Made by a program: the position numbers and the translations under genes. Below the pieces are notes generated by a model. That model saw nothing but the letters and a program-made list of their open reading frames with translations, was not told the DNA's origin and ran no database searches. From Massilia niastensis DSM 21313 (lineage in GTDB: Bacteria; Pseudomonadota; Gammaproteobacteria; Burkholderiales; Burkholderiaceae_D): a stretch of 43,461 nucleotides of DNA. The DNA lies in NCBI RefSeq assembly GCF_000382345.1, contig NZ_KB908125.1, positions 1-43,461 on the forward strand. Direction: 5' to 3'. Positions 33,812-42,068 of the stretch are shown one piece after another; within the stretch, counting starts at the first letter, position 1, and each line of letters begins with the position of its first letter.

Positions 33812-33916
33812 GTAGGGTGGGCGGGTTTCCCGCCCACGCGTTCAACCGGCGGCGTATGTTCACGAAACGGATGTTTTACCATTCGTTGAACGCGTGAGCG
33901 GCAGCGCCGCCTACCC
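33812..33916. repeat. REP-like palindromic element between purH and ruvC
   Basis: A 105-bp element with complementary ends. The left arm (33812-33846) begins GTAGGGTGGGCGGGTTTCCC and ends ACGCGTTCAAC; the right arm (33885-33916) runs from GTTGAACGCGT to GCCGCCTACCCC. The left arm itself holds a strong hairpin, GGGCGGG TTT CCCGCCC. This kind of repeat is frequent in intergenic space of related genomes. No second copy is visible in this window. Confidence 0.75.
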
Positions 33917-33979
33917 CACACCTGTGTTTTTCCACAGTATTTTTCCCACGAACACTCCCAGCCGGTATAACATTCGATA

Positions 33980-34516
33980 ATGATTATTCTCGGCATCGAC
34001 CCGGGCCTGCGCACGACGGGGTTCGGCGTCATTGAAAAACACGGCGCGAAGCTGCGCTACATCGCTTCCGGCACCATCAAGACGGGGCTGGAGGGGGCGC
34101 TGCCGCCGCGCCTGAAGGTGATCCTGGACGGCGTCAGCGAAGTCGTCGCCACCTACGGCCCCACCTGCGCGGCCATCGAAAAAGTCTTCGTCAACGTCAA
34201 TCCGCAATCGACCCTGCTGCTGGGACAGGCGCGCGGGGCGGCGATCACGGCCCTGGTCGGGGCCGATCTCGACGTGGCCGAGTACACCGCGGTGCAGGTC
34301 AAGCAGGCCGTGGTCGGCACCGGCAAGGCCGCCAAGGCCCAGGTGCAGGACATGGTGGCGCGCCTGCTCAAGCTGCCGGGCCTGCCCGGCAGCGACGCCG
34401 CCGACGCCCTCGGCGTGGCGATCTGCCATGCCCACAGCCATGACGCGCTGGCGCTGATCGGCGCCGCCGCGCCGGGCGTGCAGGGACTGCGCATGAAACG
34501 CAGCCGTCTGGTCTAG
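33980..34516 (+). CDS. ruvC: Holliday junction resolvase RuvC
   Basis: Endonuclease that cuts Holliday junctions at specific sites. It has 178 residues. The catalytic acid residues are in place: Asp7 in GIDPGLRTTG, Glu67 in AAIEKVFV, and the acidic pair in GSDAADALGVAICHA. The ATG at 33980 starts MIILGIDPG. It is first of ruvC-ruvA-ruvB; ruvA follows after 25 bp. Confidence 0.97.
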   Translation: MIILGIDPGLRTTGFGVIEKHGAKLRYIASGTIKTGLEGALPPRLKVILDGVSEVVATYGPTCAAIEKVFVNVNPQSTLLLGQARGAAITALVGADLDVAEYTAVQVKQAVVGTGKAAKAQVQDMVARLLKLPGLPGSDAADALGVAICHAHSHDALALIGAAAPGVQGLRMKRSRLV

Positions 34517-34541
34517 GACGAATAATAAATAGGAAACTCAG

Positions 34542-35120
34542 ATGATCGGTCGAATCTCCGGAATCCTGCTCGACAAGACGCCGCCGCAAGTGCTGGTGGA
34601 TTGCAATGGCGTCGGCTATGAAGTCGACGTGCCGATGAGCACCTTCTACAACCTGCCGCATACCGGCGAAAAGGTGGTGCTGTTCACCCACCTGACGGTG
34701 CGTGAGGATGCCCACCTGCTGTTCGGCTTCGGCTCCGCCAGCGAACGCGCGCTGTTCCGCCAGCTGATCAAGATCACCGGCATCGGCGCGCGCATCGCGC
34801 TGGCGATCCTGTCGGGCATGTCGGTGGCCGAACTGTCGCAGGCCGTCACCCTGCAGGAAACCGGTCGCCTGGTGAAGGTGCCCGGCATCGGCAAGAAGAC
34901 CGCCGAGCGCCTGCTGCTCGAACTGAAGGGCAAGGTGGGGGCCGACCTCGGCACGGTGGCCGGGGTGGTCCGCGACGACGCCCAGACCGACGTGCTCAAT
35001 GCCCTGGTGGCTTTGGGGTATTCTGACAAGGAAGCGCTGGCCGCGACCAAGAACATGCCGGCCGGCGCCAGCGTTTCCGATGGCATCAAGTTTGCGCTGA
35101 AGGCGCTGTCAAAAGGGTAA
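34542..35120 (+). CDS. ruvA: Holliday junction branch migration protein RuvA
   Basis: Tetrameric junction-binding subunit that directs the RuvB motors. It has 192 residues, start MIGRISGILLDKTPPQVLVD. The OB-fold N-terminus, the helix-hairpin-helix pair (LIKITGIGARIALAILSGM and KVPGIGKKTAERLLLELKGK) and the C-terminal RuvB-binding helices (VLNALVALGYSDKEALAATK) are all visible. It precedes ruvB by 19 bp. Confidence 0.97.
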   Translation: MIGRISGILLDKTPPQVLVDCNGVGYEVDVPMSTFYNLPHTGEKVVLFTHLTVREDAHLLFGFGSASERALFRQLIKITGIGARIALAILSGMSVAELSQAVTLQETGRLVKVPGIGKKTAERLLLELKGKVGADLGTVAGVVRDDAQTDVLNALVALGYSDKEALAATKNMPAGASVSDGIKFALKALSKG

Positions 35121-35139
35121 TCGCACCCGGGGTTGAGCA

Positions 35140-36207
35140 ATGAGTATCCAGACCGATAATTTCACCGAACAGCGCATCATCGACGCCGCGCCCGCCTCGC
35201 CGAACGAGGAGGCGATCGAGCGCGCCCTGCGTCCGAAGCACCTGGAGGAATATGTCGGTCAGGAAAAGATCCGCGACCAGCTGGAAATCTTCATCCACGC
35301 GGCGCGCAAGCGGCGCGAAGCGCTCGACCACACCCTGCTGTTCGGCCCGCCGGGCCTGGGCAAGACCACGCTCGCGCACATCATCGCGCGCGAGATGGGC
35401 GTGAACCTGCGCCAGACGTCGGGTCCGGTGCTGGAACGCCCGGGCGACCTGGCGGCGCTGCTCACCAACCTCGAGGCGAACGACGTCCTGTTCATCGACG
35501 AGATCCATCGCCTGTCGCCGGTGGTCGAGGAGATCCTGTATCCGGCGCTCGAGGACTACCAGATCGACATCATGATCGGCGAAGGCCCGGCCGCGCGCTC
35601 GGTCAAGCTCGACCTGCAGCCCTTCACCCTGGTGGGCGCGACCACCCGCGCCGGCATGCTGACCAATCCGCTGCGCGACCGTTTCGGCATCGTCGCGCGC
35701 CTGGAGTTCTACAACGTCGAAGAGCTGACCAAGATCGTGGCGCGCAGCGCCGCGCTGCTCGAAGCCCCGATCAACGAAGAGGGCGCGCGCGAAGTGGCCA
35801 AGCGCGCACGCGGCACGCCGCGTATCGCCAACCGCCTGCTGCGCCGCGTGCGCGACTATGCGGAAGTGAAGGGCAATGGCGACATCACCAAGGACATGGC
35901 CGACCGCGCACTGAAGATGCTCGACGTCGACACCGTCGGCTTCGACGTGATGGACCGCAAGCTGCTGGAAGCGGTGCTGTTTAAATTTTCCGGCGGCCCA
36001 GTGGGCATCGGCAACTTGGCGGCGGCGATCGGCGAGGCCGCCGACACCATCGAGGACGTGCTCGAACCCTACCTGATCCAGCAGGGCTACCTGCAGCGCA
36101 CCCCGCGCGGCCGCATCGCCACGCCGCTCGCCTACCAGCACTTCGGGGTCGCCGCGCCGCGCATCAGCCCGACGGGCGACCTGTGGGATAACCTGCCGCT
36201 GGCCTAA
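35140..36207 (+). CDS. ruvB: Holliday junction branch migration ATPase RuvB
   Basis: AAA+ motor of branch migration. It has 355 residues. Walker A is GPPGLGKTT (69-77), Walker B VLFIDEIHRL, sensor 1 GATTRAGML and the arginine-finger segment LRDRFG. A C-terminal winged helix contains QGYLQRTPRGRIATPLAYQH. The last gene of the ruv operon; a weak 6-bp hairpin without T-run (36207-36223) overlaps its stop codon. Confidence 0.98.
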   Translation: MSIQTDNFTEQRIIDAAPASPNEEAIERALRPKHLEEYVGQEKIRDQLEIFIHAARKRREALDHTLLFGPPGLGKTTLAHIIAREMGVNLRQTSGPVLERPGDLAALLTNLEANDVLFIDEIHRLSPVVEEILYPALEDYQIDIMIGEGPAARSVKLDLQPFTLVGATTRAGMLTNPLRDRFGIVARLEFYNVEELTKIVARSAALLEAPINEEGAREVAKRARGTPRIANRLLRRVRDYAEVKGNGDITKDMADRALKMLDVDTVGFDVMDRKLLEAVLFKFSGGPVGIGNLAAAIGEAADTIEDVLEPYLIQQGYLQRTPRGRIATPLAYQHFGVAAPRISPTGDLWDNLPLA

Positions 36208-36228
36208 GAGCGTTAGGCGCTCTAAGTC

Positions 36229-36651
36229 TTATCCAGGCGGCAAGGGATTCAGCTGCGGCTCGGGCATTTCGTCGCCACGCGGCGGACGGTAGCCTGGCGC
36301 GCGCAGGACCGGATAGATGAAGCTCAGGTAGAGCAGCGCCGTAAAGCACAGCAGCATGCTGCACATCGAGAGCAGGGTGGGCGAACCGCTGCGCCAGAAC
36401 ATCGCCACGCTGGCGGCGAAGGGCACCGCCAGCAGCACGGCCGCCAGCGAACGCAGCCGCGGCGAGCGGCGCATGCGGTGGCCGGCCATGCCGACCAGGA
36501 AGAAGCCGGACGAGGCAAGCAGCAGGCCGCAGAGGACGGCGGCCGCCTTGAAGACATTGGGCATGCTGGCGCCGGTCGGGAACAGCATGACCGGCGGGGC
36601 AACCAGGACGACGACGCCGGCCATCAGGCACAACAGACGCAGGAAAATCAT
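36229..36651 (-). CDS. small four-helix membrane protein, paralogue A
   Basis: A 140-residue protein with four hydrophobic segments (about 3-23, 35-55, 68-85, 93-113) and a hydrophilic proline-rich C-terminal end. I do not recognise the family. It is a paralogue of the gene at 40464-40952: both carry GFFLVxMAGHRMRRSP followed by LRS, and LLYLSFIYP near the end. The DNA is nearly identical over 48 bp (36461-36508, one mismatch) and identical over 23 bp (36314-36336). AAGGAG lies 6 nt before the ATG at 36651, which decides the start. It is convergent with ruvB. Confidence 0.8.
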   Translation of the reverse strand: MIFLRLLCLMAGVVVLVAPPVMLFPTGASMPNVFKAAAVLCGLLLASSGFFLVGMAGHRMRRSPRLRSLAAVLLAVPFAASVAMFWRSGSPTLLSMCSMLLCFTALLYLSFIYPVLRAPGYRPPRGDEMPEPQLNPLPPG

Positions 36652-36950
36652 TGACAACTCCTTGCTGGGGAGGAAAAGCGTGACGGCGTGCACGGTCGAG
36701 CCAAGCGAGCGTGAAGCCGGTTCGGGATCAGCGGACGATAACATAAGGTCAATATCGAGATGTCCTGAAAATGTCGTTTGTGCACTACGACTTTGCTTGA
36801 ATTTGTTGACTTTTTATTAAATTCATAGAAGTCGGCAGCGCGCGCCTTGCGCTCTCCTGACAATTGTCATGCCTGCCTGATGGCAAGCGCTTCTGTCGCC
36901 GCGCCCGGCGTTTCCGCATACTGGTTCCACTCAACCGATGCGAGGAACCC
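36652..36950. other. 299-bp divergent intergenic region with a perfect 12-bp palindrome
   Basis: Between the paralogue-A gene and the amidohydrolase, transcribed away from each other. It holds an AT-rich stretch (36779-36833) with several TTGA..-type -35-like boxes but no convincing promoter pair, and the palindrome TGACAATTGTCA at 36858-36869, 81 bp before the amidohydrolase start. Confidence 0.45.
36858..36869. promoter_or_regulatory. 12-bp perfect palindrome, candidate operator
   Basis: TGACAATTGTCA is a perfect inverted repeat in the divergent region. Its form (TGACAA..TTGTCA) resembles the sites of GntR- or MarR-type repressors. It could control either divergent gene. Confidence 0.4.
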
Positions 36951-38762
36951 ATGCCTGCCACCGTCCTGAAATCCGTCCTGGCCGCCGCCGCCCTGGCCCT
37001 GAGCGGCGCCGCCGCGGCCGCCCCCACCCTGATCAAGGATGTCCGCCTGTTCGACGGCGCCAGCGCCCACGAGCGCCGCACGGTGCTGTTCGACGGCGGC
37101 CTCATCGTCGACGCCGACTACCGCGGCCAGCCGCCCCGGGGCGCGCGCGTGGTCGAGGGCGCCGGGCGCACCCTGCTGCCGGGACTGATCGATGCGCACA
37201 CCCATGCCTTCCGCGACCACGACCTGCCGCTGCTGTTCGGCGTGACCACCCAGGTCGACATGTTCAGCGCCGTGCCGCTGATGCAGGAGATGAAGGGCGC
37301 CATGCAGGCCGGCCGCAATGCGCACCGCGCCGACCTGTTCTCGGCCGGGATCCTGGTCACCGCGCCGGGCGGCCACGGCACCCAGTTCGGCGTGACGATC
37401 CCGACCCTGTCCCGGCCCGAGGATGCGCAGGCCTTCGTCGATGCGCGCATCGCCGAAGGCTCGGACTTCATCAAGCTGGTGATGGAGGCGGGCGGACACG
37501 GCATGCCGGCCATGCACACCCTCGACCTGGCGACCGCGAAGGCGGTGATCGCCGCCGCCCACCGGCGCGGCAAGCTGGCGGTGGCGCACGTGAGCACCGA
37601 AGCGGACGCGCGCGCCATGCTGGAGGCGGGCGCGGACGGCCTGGTGCACCTGTTCCCCGGCGCGGCGCCTGGCAGGGAGCGGGCCGACAGCCTGGCGCGC
37701 CTGGCGAAGGACAGGGGCGCCTTCGTGATCCCGACCTTCACCGTCCTCGAAAGCATGGCCGGCACGCGCGGCGACGACCTGCTGGCCGAGCCGGGCCTCG
37801 CCGCCTTGCTCGACCGCGAAGGGCAGGCGCACTTCAAGGCGCGCTTCGGCGCCCAGCCGACACCGGTCCTGCTGGAGGCGCCGAAAGCCGTCACCGCCGC
37901 CTTGCGCCGCGCCGGCGTGCGGCTGCTGGCCGGCAGCGACGCCGGCAATTCCGGCACCCAGTACGGCATCAGCATGCACCGCGAACTGGCGGCCCTGGTC
38001 GAAGCGGGCCTGACGCCGGGCGAAGCGCTGGCCGCCGCCACCAGCGTGCCGGCCGCCGCCTTCCGCCTCGGCCGCCGCGGCTGCGTCGAGAAGGGCTGCA
38101 AGGCCGACCTGCTGCTGGTGGACGGCAATCCGCTGGCCGACATCACGGCCACGCGCCGCATCGTGGAGGTCTGGAAGGATGGCGAGAGCGCGAACGGCCT
38201 GCGCGAGGCGCGCCGCAAGAAGGTGGCGCAGCAGGCCGCCGGCGGCGTGCCCCAGGCGCTGCCGCCGGATGGCCGCGTCAGCCTGTTCAGCGAGGCGAAG
38301 CTGGGCAGCCCGTTCGGGGCCGGCTGGATGCCCTCGACCGATGCGATCGCGGGCGGCCATTCCACCACCAGCCTGGCCGCGCAGCCGGCGCTGGCCGACG
38401 GCCAGGTGCCGCTGGCGATCTCGGGCCGCATCATGTCCGGACTGTCCTACGCCTGGGCCGGCGCGGCCTTCATGACGGGGGCGCAGCCGATGCAGCCGGC
38501 CGACCTGAGCGCGGCGAAGCTGGTGCGCTTCAAGGTGCGCGGCGACGGCCGCGCCTACCGCGTCATGATGATGTCGCAGGGCGTCGCGATTCCGGGCAGT
38601 GCGCCATTCCAGGCAGGCCCGGAATGGACCGAGGTCACGGTGCCCTTCAGCGCCTTCGCCGGCATCGATCCGGCCGCGGTGACCATGATAGGATTCTATG
38701 CCGGTCCGCAGGCCGGCGACTACCGCTTCGAGATCGCCGACGTCCGGCTGCTCGAGCGCTGA
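36951..38762 (+). CDS. secreted amidohydrolase fused to a CIA30-like C-terminal domain
   Basis: A 603-residue exported enzyme. The signal peptide ends near residue 24 (AAAAAP). The amidohydrolase barrel has the DAHTH metal motif (Asp81, His83, His85), a lysine in SDFIKLVMEAGG that may be the carbamylated bridge, AVAHVSTEADAR, DGLVHLF and the late aspartate in LAGSDAGNSG. From about residue 440 a second domain resembles the CIA30/galactose-binding-like fold (RVSLFSEAKLGSPFGAGW ... YRFEIADVRLLE). The substrate is unknown; imidazolonepropionase- or prolidase-like relatives are suggested only by motif layout. A histidine kinase gene follows after 26 bp in the same direction. Confidence 0.87.
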   Translation: MPATVLKSVLAAAALALSGAAAAAPTLIKDVRLFDGASAHERRTVLFDGGLIVDADYRGQPPRGARVVEGAGRTLLPGLIDAHTHAFRDHDLPLLFGVTTQVDMFSAVPLMQEMKGAMQAGRNAHRADLFSAGILVTAPGGHGTQFGVTIPTLSRPEDAQAFVDARIAEGSDFIKLVMEAGGHGMPAMHTLDLATAKAVIAAAHRRGKLAVAHVSTEADARAMLEAGADGLVHLFPGAAPGRERADSLARLAKDRGAFVIPTFTVLESMAGTRGDDLLAEPGLAALLDREGQAHFKARFGAQPTPVLLEAPKAVTAALRRAGVRLLAGSDAGNSGTQYGISMHRELAALVEAGLTPGEALAAATSVPAAAFRLGRRGCVEKGCKADLLLVDGNPLADITATRRIVEVWKDGESANGLREARRKKVAQQAAGGVPQALPPDGRVSLFSEAKLGSPFGAGWMPSTDAIAGGHSTTSLAAQPALADGQVPLAISGRIMSGLSYAWAGAAFMTGAQPMQPADLSAAKLVRFKVRGDGRAYRVMMMSQGVAIPGSAPFQAGPEWTEVTVPFSAFAGIDPAAVTMIGFYAGPQAGDYRFEIADVRLLER

Positions 38763-38788
38763 ATAATAAGAACCGCAGGGGACACCCG

Positions 38789-39895
38789 ATGGACAAGATC
38801 AGGCGCGCGCTGGCATGGCCCTGGATTCCGCCCGAACTGGGCAAGCTGCCCTACCTGTGGGTGGTGAGCCTGGCCTACCTGCTGTGGAAGTACGCGTACG
38901 TCACGCCATCGCCGCTGGAAATCGCCATGCTGGCGCTGACGGTGCTGGTGTTCCTGCCGCTGTACTTCGCCAGCTTCTGGGCGCGCGGCTGGCAGGCCGG
39001 CGCCTGCATCGTCGCCAGCTGCCTGATCGGAACGCTGTGGGCGCCGCACAATGTGGGCGCGGCCACCTTCTTCATCTTCGCCTGCGCGATGTGCGCCCAG
39101 TTCGCCACGCCGAAGCGCGCCGTGCTGGCGGCGCTGGCGGTGGTCGGCGCCGGCCTGCTGGTGTCGCTGCTGATTCCCGACATGCGCACGATTTTCCTGC
39201 TGCCCCTGGTGACGGCCGGCCTGCCGGTCGGCATCTCTTGCGTCATGGACCGCCGCGTACGGCGCTCGAACGCGGCGGTCCTGCGCAAGCAGGAAGAAGT
39301 CGAACACATGGCGCGCATCGCCGAGCGCGAACGCATCTCGCGCGACATGCACGACCTGCTGGGCCACTCGCTGTCCCTGATCGCCCTCAAGGCCGAGCTG
39401 GCGCGCAAGCTGGCCGGGCGCGACGCCGAAGCCTGCGCGCGCGAGATCGCCGACATCGAGACCAGCGCGCGCGAGGCGCTGGCCGAGGTGCGCGCCGCCG
39501 TCACCGGCTACCGCCAGAGCGGGCTGGCGCAGGCGCTGGCCAGCGCGCGTTCCAGCCTGGCCGCGGCCGACGTCGCGCTGCAGGAGCGGGTCGAGCGCTT
39601 CCCGCTGGCGCCGAACGCCGAACACGTGGTGGCGCTGGCGCTGCGCGAAGCCGTGACCAACATCGTGCGCCATGCGGGCGCGCGCCGCTGCACCCTGTCG
39701 CTGGCGCTCGAGGGAGGCCACGCGGTGCTGCGGGTGGCCGACGACGGCCAGTTGCGCCATCCCGCCGGCCTCACCCAGGGCAACGGCCTGGCCGGCATGC
39801 GCGAGCGGGCCGCGGCGGTGGGCGGACGGCTGGCCCTGAACGTGCAGTCGGGCCTGGAACTCGAACTGCGCGTGCCCACCGGAGTCGCCCCATGA
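38789..39895 (+). CDS. DesK-like sensor histidine kinase
   Basis: A 368-residue membrane kinase. About five transmembrane segments lie between 20 and 150 (for example VSLAYLLWKYAYV and IAMLALTVLVFLPLYFASFW). The HisKA_3 dimerisation box is RERISRDMHDLLGHSLSLIA, with the phospho-accepting His188. The HATPase domain has ALREAVTNIVRHAGARR and a GNGLAGMRERAAAVGG glycine-rich box. The DesK family senses membrane fluidity in Bacillus, but a different signal is possible here. The ATG at 38789 follows GCAGGGG; the stop overlaps the response regulator start by 4 nt. Confidence 0.93.
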   Translation: MDKIRRALAWPWIPPELGKLPYLWVVSLAYLLWKYAYVTPSPLEIAMLALTVLVFLPLYFASFWARGWQAGACIVASCLIGTLWAPHNVGAATFFIFACAMCAQFATPKRAVLAALAVVGAGLLVSLLIPDMRTIFLLPLVTAGLPVGISCVMDRRVRRSNAAVLRKQEEVEHMARIAERERISRDMHDLLGHSLSLIALKAELARKLAGRDAEACAREIADIETSAREALAEVRAAVTGYRQSGLAQALASARSSLAAADVALQERVERFPLAPNAEHVVALALREAVTNIVRHAGARRCTLSLALEGGHAVLRVADDGQLRHPAGLTQGNGLAGMRERAAAVGGRLALNVQSGLELELRVPTGVAP

Positions 39896-40497
39896 TCCGC
39901 ATCCTGATCGCCGAAGACCAGGCCCTGGTGCTGGGCGCCTTGAGCGCGCTGCTCAGGCTCGAACCCGATTTCGAGGTGGTGGCCGGCGCCGCCAACGGCC
40001 GCGACGCGCTGGAACTGTGCGCACGCCTGGCGCCCGACATCGTGCTGACCGATATCGAGATGCCGCACATGACCGGCCTGGAGCTGGCGCTGCAGCTGAA
40101 GGAGCGCCGCCTGGGCGCCAGGCTGATCGTGGTGACGACCTTCGGGCGCAGCGGCTACCTGCGCCGCGCCCTCGAAGCCGGCGTGCGCGGCTACCTGCTC
40201 AAGGATGCGCCGGTCGACGCGCTGGCCGAGTCGATCCGCTGCGTGCATGCGGGAGGGCGCGCGATCGCGCCCGAGCTGGCGCTGGAAAGCTGGAGCGGCG
40301 GCGCCGATCCGCTCACGGAGCGCGAGCGCCAGGTGCTGCGGCTGGCGGGAGAAGGACGCAGCAGCGCCGACATCGCGCGCCAGGTGCACCTGTCGGAAGG
40401 GACGGTGCGTAACTATCTGTCGGAAGCGATCAGCAAGCTGGGTGCGGGCAACCGCGTCGAGGCCTACCGGACGGCGCGCGACGCCGGCTGGCTGTAG
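39892..40497 (+). CDS. DesR/NarL family response regulator
   Basis: A 201-residue regulator. The receiver has the acidic pocket AEDQ, the phospho-acceptor Asp54 in VLTDIEMPHM, and the LLKDAP lysine. The C-terminal LuxR-type helix-turn-helix is LTERERQVLRLAGEGRSSAD followed by IARQVHLSEGTVRNYLSEAI. Its start overlaps the kinase stop (ATGA), so the two form one two-component system. The gene end overlaps the convergent paralogue-B gene by 34 bp. Confidence 0.95.
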   Translation: MIRILIAEDQALVLGALSALLRLEPDFEVVAGAANGRDALELCARLAPDIVLTDIEMPHMTGLELALQLKERRLGARLIVVTTFGRSGYLRRALEAGVRGYLLKDAPVDALAESIRCVHAGGRAIAPELALESWSGGADPLTERERQVLRLAGEGRSSADIARQVHLSEGTVRNYLSEAISKLGAGNRVEAYRTARDAGWL

Positions 40498-40952
40498 CGG
40501 CGCTGGCCGCGGGTGCGCTTGGGCGGCCCCTTGCGCGGCGCCGGCGCATGCATCAGCGGGTAGATGAAGCTCAGGTAGAGCAGGATCGTCAGGACCAGCA
40601 GGAAGGAGCAGATGCAGACCATCATGATGTTCCCGCCGTGCCAGATGACGACCGCGCTGGCGCCGAACGGGGCCATCAGCATGGTGGCCGTGAACGAGCG
40701 CAGCACCGGCGAGCGGCGCATGCGGTGGCCGGCCATGGCGACCAGGAAGAAGCCGCCGGAAGCCAGCGCCAGCCCGACCAGCGCAACATAGGGCTCGGCC
40801 TGGTCGGGAATGCCGTGCGCCGTCGAGGCCAGCAGGGCGGCGGGGAGCAGGATGCCGAATACGCCGGCGGCCAGGCTCAGCAGACGCAGCATGCGCAGCG
40901 CCCGTCCACGGAAGACGGGGCGTCCGGTATGCGTGAGGAGGTCGGGATCCAT
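40464..40952 (-). CDS. small four-helix membrane protein, paralogue B
   Basis: A 162-residue protein with four hydrophobic segments and a basic C-terminal end; family not recognised. It is a paralogue of the gene at 36229-36651, sharing GFFLVAMAGHRMRRSP followed by LRS, and LLYLSFIYP. DNA is near-identical at 40708-40755 (one mismatch in 48) and identical at 40561-40583. The start is uncertain: ATG 40952 gives an extra 20 residues, ATG 40892 gives a start (MLRLLSLAAG) that aligns with paralogue A. No strong ribosome binding site favours either. The 3' end overlaps the response regulator gene on the other strand. Confidence 0.75.
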   Translation of the reverse strand: MDPDLLTHTGRPVFRGRALRMLRLLSLAAGVFGILLPAALLASTAHGIPDQAEPYVALVGLALASGGFFLVAMAGHRMRRSPVLRSFTATMLMAPFGASAVVIWHGGNIMMVCICSFLLVLTILLYLSFIYPLMHAPAPRKGPPKRTRGQRRYSQPASRAVR

Positions 40953-41035
40953 GCGTGCTGGCGTGAGGGTTTGGCTGATATGGACGATAGCATACCGCGT
41001 ACCCGGCTGGTGGACGAGCACGCGCGGCCGAACGC

Positions 41036-41377
41036 TCAGTGTCCGACGCTCTTCGAGAACAGGTTGATGACGGCCACCCCGGCGACGATCAGCGCCAGGC
41101 CGGCGATCGCGGCGAAGTCCAGGGCCTGCTTGTAGACGGCCCAGCTGACCAGCGAGATCAGGATGATGCCCACGCCCGACCAGATCGCGTAGGCGATCCC
41201 GGTGGGCAGCACGCGCAGGCTGAAGCTCAGCAGGTAGAAGGACAGCGCGTAGCAGCCGACGGTGACGAGGCTGGGCAGGGGACGGGTGAAGCTGTCGGAG
41301 GCTTTCAGCGCGGTGGTGCCGATGACTTCGGACACGATGGCGAGGGCAAGGTAGAGGTAGGCCTGGTTCAGTGACAT
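41036..41377 (-). CDS. SMR family multidrug efflux transporter
   Basis: A 113-residue four-helix membrane protein. The SMR fold starts NQAYLYLALAIVSEVIGTTA with the essential glutamate Glu17, followed by KASDSF and the AIWSGVGIILISLVSW helix. This resembles EmrE/QacE-type proteins that exchange protons for cationic drugs; a guanidinium exporter function is also known in the superfamily. The ATG at 41377 gives the family start; the upstream frame is not used. It lies 43 bp after the DUF2147 gene on the same strand. Confidence 0.94.
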   Translation of the reverse strand: MSLNQAYLYLALAIVSEVIGTTALKASDSFTRPLPSLVTVGCYALSFYLLSFSLRVLPTGIAYAIWSGVGIILISLVSWAVYKQALDFAAIAGLALIVAGVAVINLFSKSVGH

Positions 41378-41420
41378 CGGAAGAGGGCAGGCGAGCGCGC
41401 GGCCGCCTGCCGGAAAAACC

Positions 41421-41870
41421 TTACGGTTCGCGCACCCAGGTCTGGGAGCGGCCGAACATCGGGGCGCCGATATAGCCGCGCACTTCGAGCTTGCTGCCGC
41501 CATCCTTCAGCGCGGCCTTGCTCTTGTAGGTCTTGCCCTTGGCCGGATCGAGGATCTCGCCGCCGGTATATTCACTGCCGTCTTTCTTGAGACCGGACAG
41601 GATGGTCATGCCGATGAGGGGCTGGTCCTTGCGCTGGCCTTCGCAGGCCGTGCACTTCGGATTCTGGTCCTGGTCCGCCGCACGGAACAGTTTTTCGATC
41701 TTGCCACTGAGAACGCCCTGATCCTCGGTCACGCGCACGAGGGCTTTCGGTTTGCCGGTCTCGTCGTCGATCGTCTTCCACAGGCCGGTGGGCGAGGCGG
41801 TTTGCGCCCACGCGCCCGGCGTCGCGAGCACGGCGGCTAGCAGGCTCATTCGCATCAGGTGTCGCATCAT
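41421..41870 (-). CDS. secreted DUF2147 family protein
   Basis: A 149-residue exported protein. The signal peptide runs to about residue 22 (MSLLAAVLATPGAWA). The mature part begins GLWKTIDDETGKPKALVRV and contains the family pattern GKIEKLF, the two-cysteine stretch PKCTACEGQRKDQPL, GMTILSGL and the end GAPMFGRSQTWVR. The function of the family is not known. It may be co-transcribed with the SMR gene downstream. It is divergent from the lipoprotein gene across about 200 bp. Confidence 0.9.
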   Translation of the reverse strand: MMRHLMRMSLLAAVLATPGAWAQTASPTGLWKTIDDETGKPKALVRVTEDQGVLSGKIEKLFRAADQDQNPKCTACEGQRKDQPLIGMTILSGLKKDGSEYTGGEILDPAKGKTYKSKAALKDGGSKLEVRGYIGAPMFGRSQTWVREP

Positions 41871-42068
41871 TGGGTCTCCATGTGGTTATTGGTAAGTGAA
41901 GTGTAGCAACAGTTTCCATGACCGGGGCTGCCGAAATCCGAGGATTTCTTCCAAAAAAGAGCGCCATTGGTGCGGCGCCGCACGGTCCGGTTGTGGCACA
42001 CAGCAGTATCGTAGGCTCATGACTTGCTGAACGTGTAAGCGGACGATAACCCTTTGAAGGAGTATATG

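Noticed and set aside
36938..38788. N-terminal extension of the histidine kinase frame through the amidohydrolase
   Set aside because: It is the shadow frame of the amidohydrolase; the kinase family start and ribosome binding site lie at 38789.
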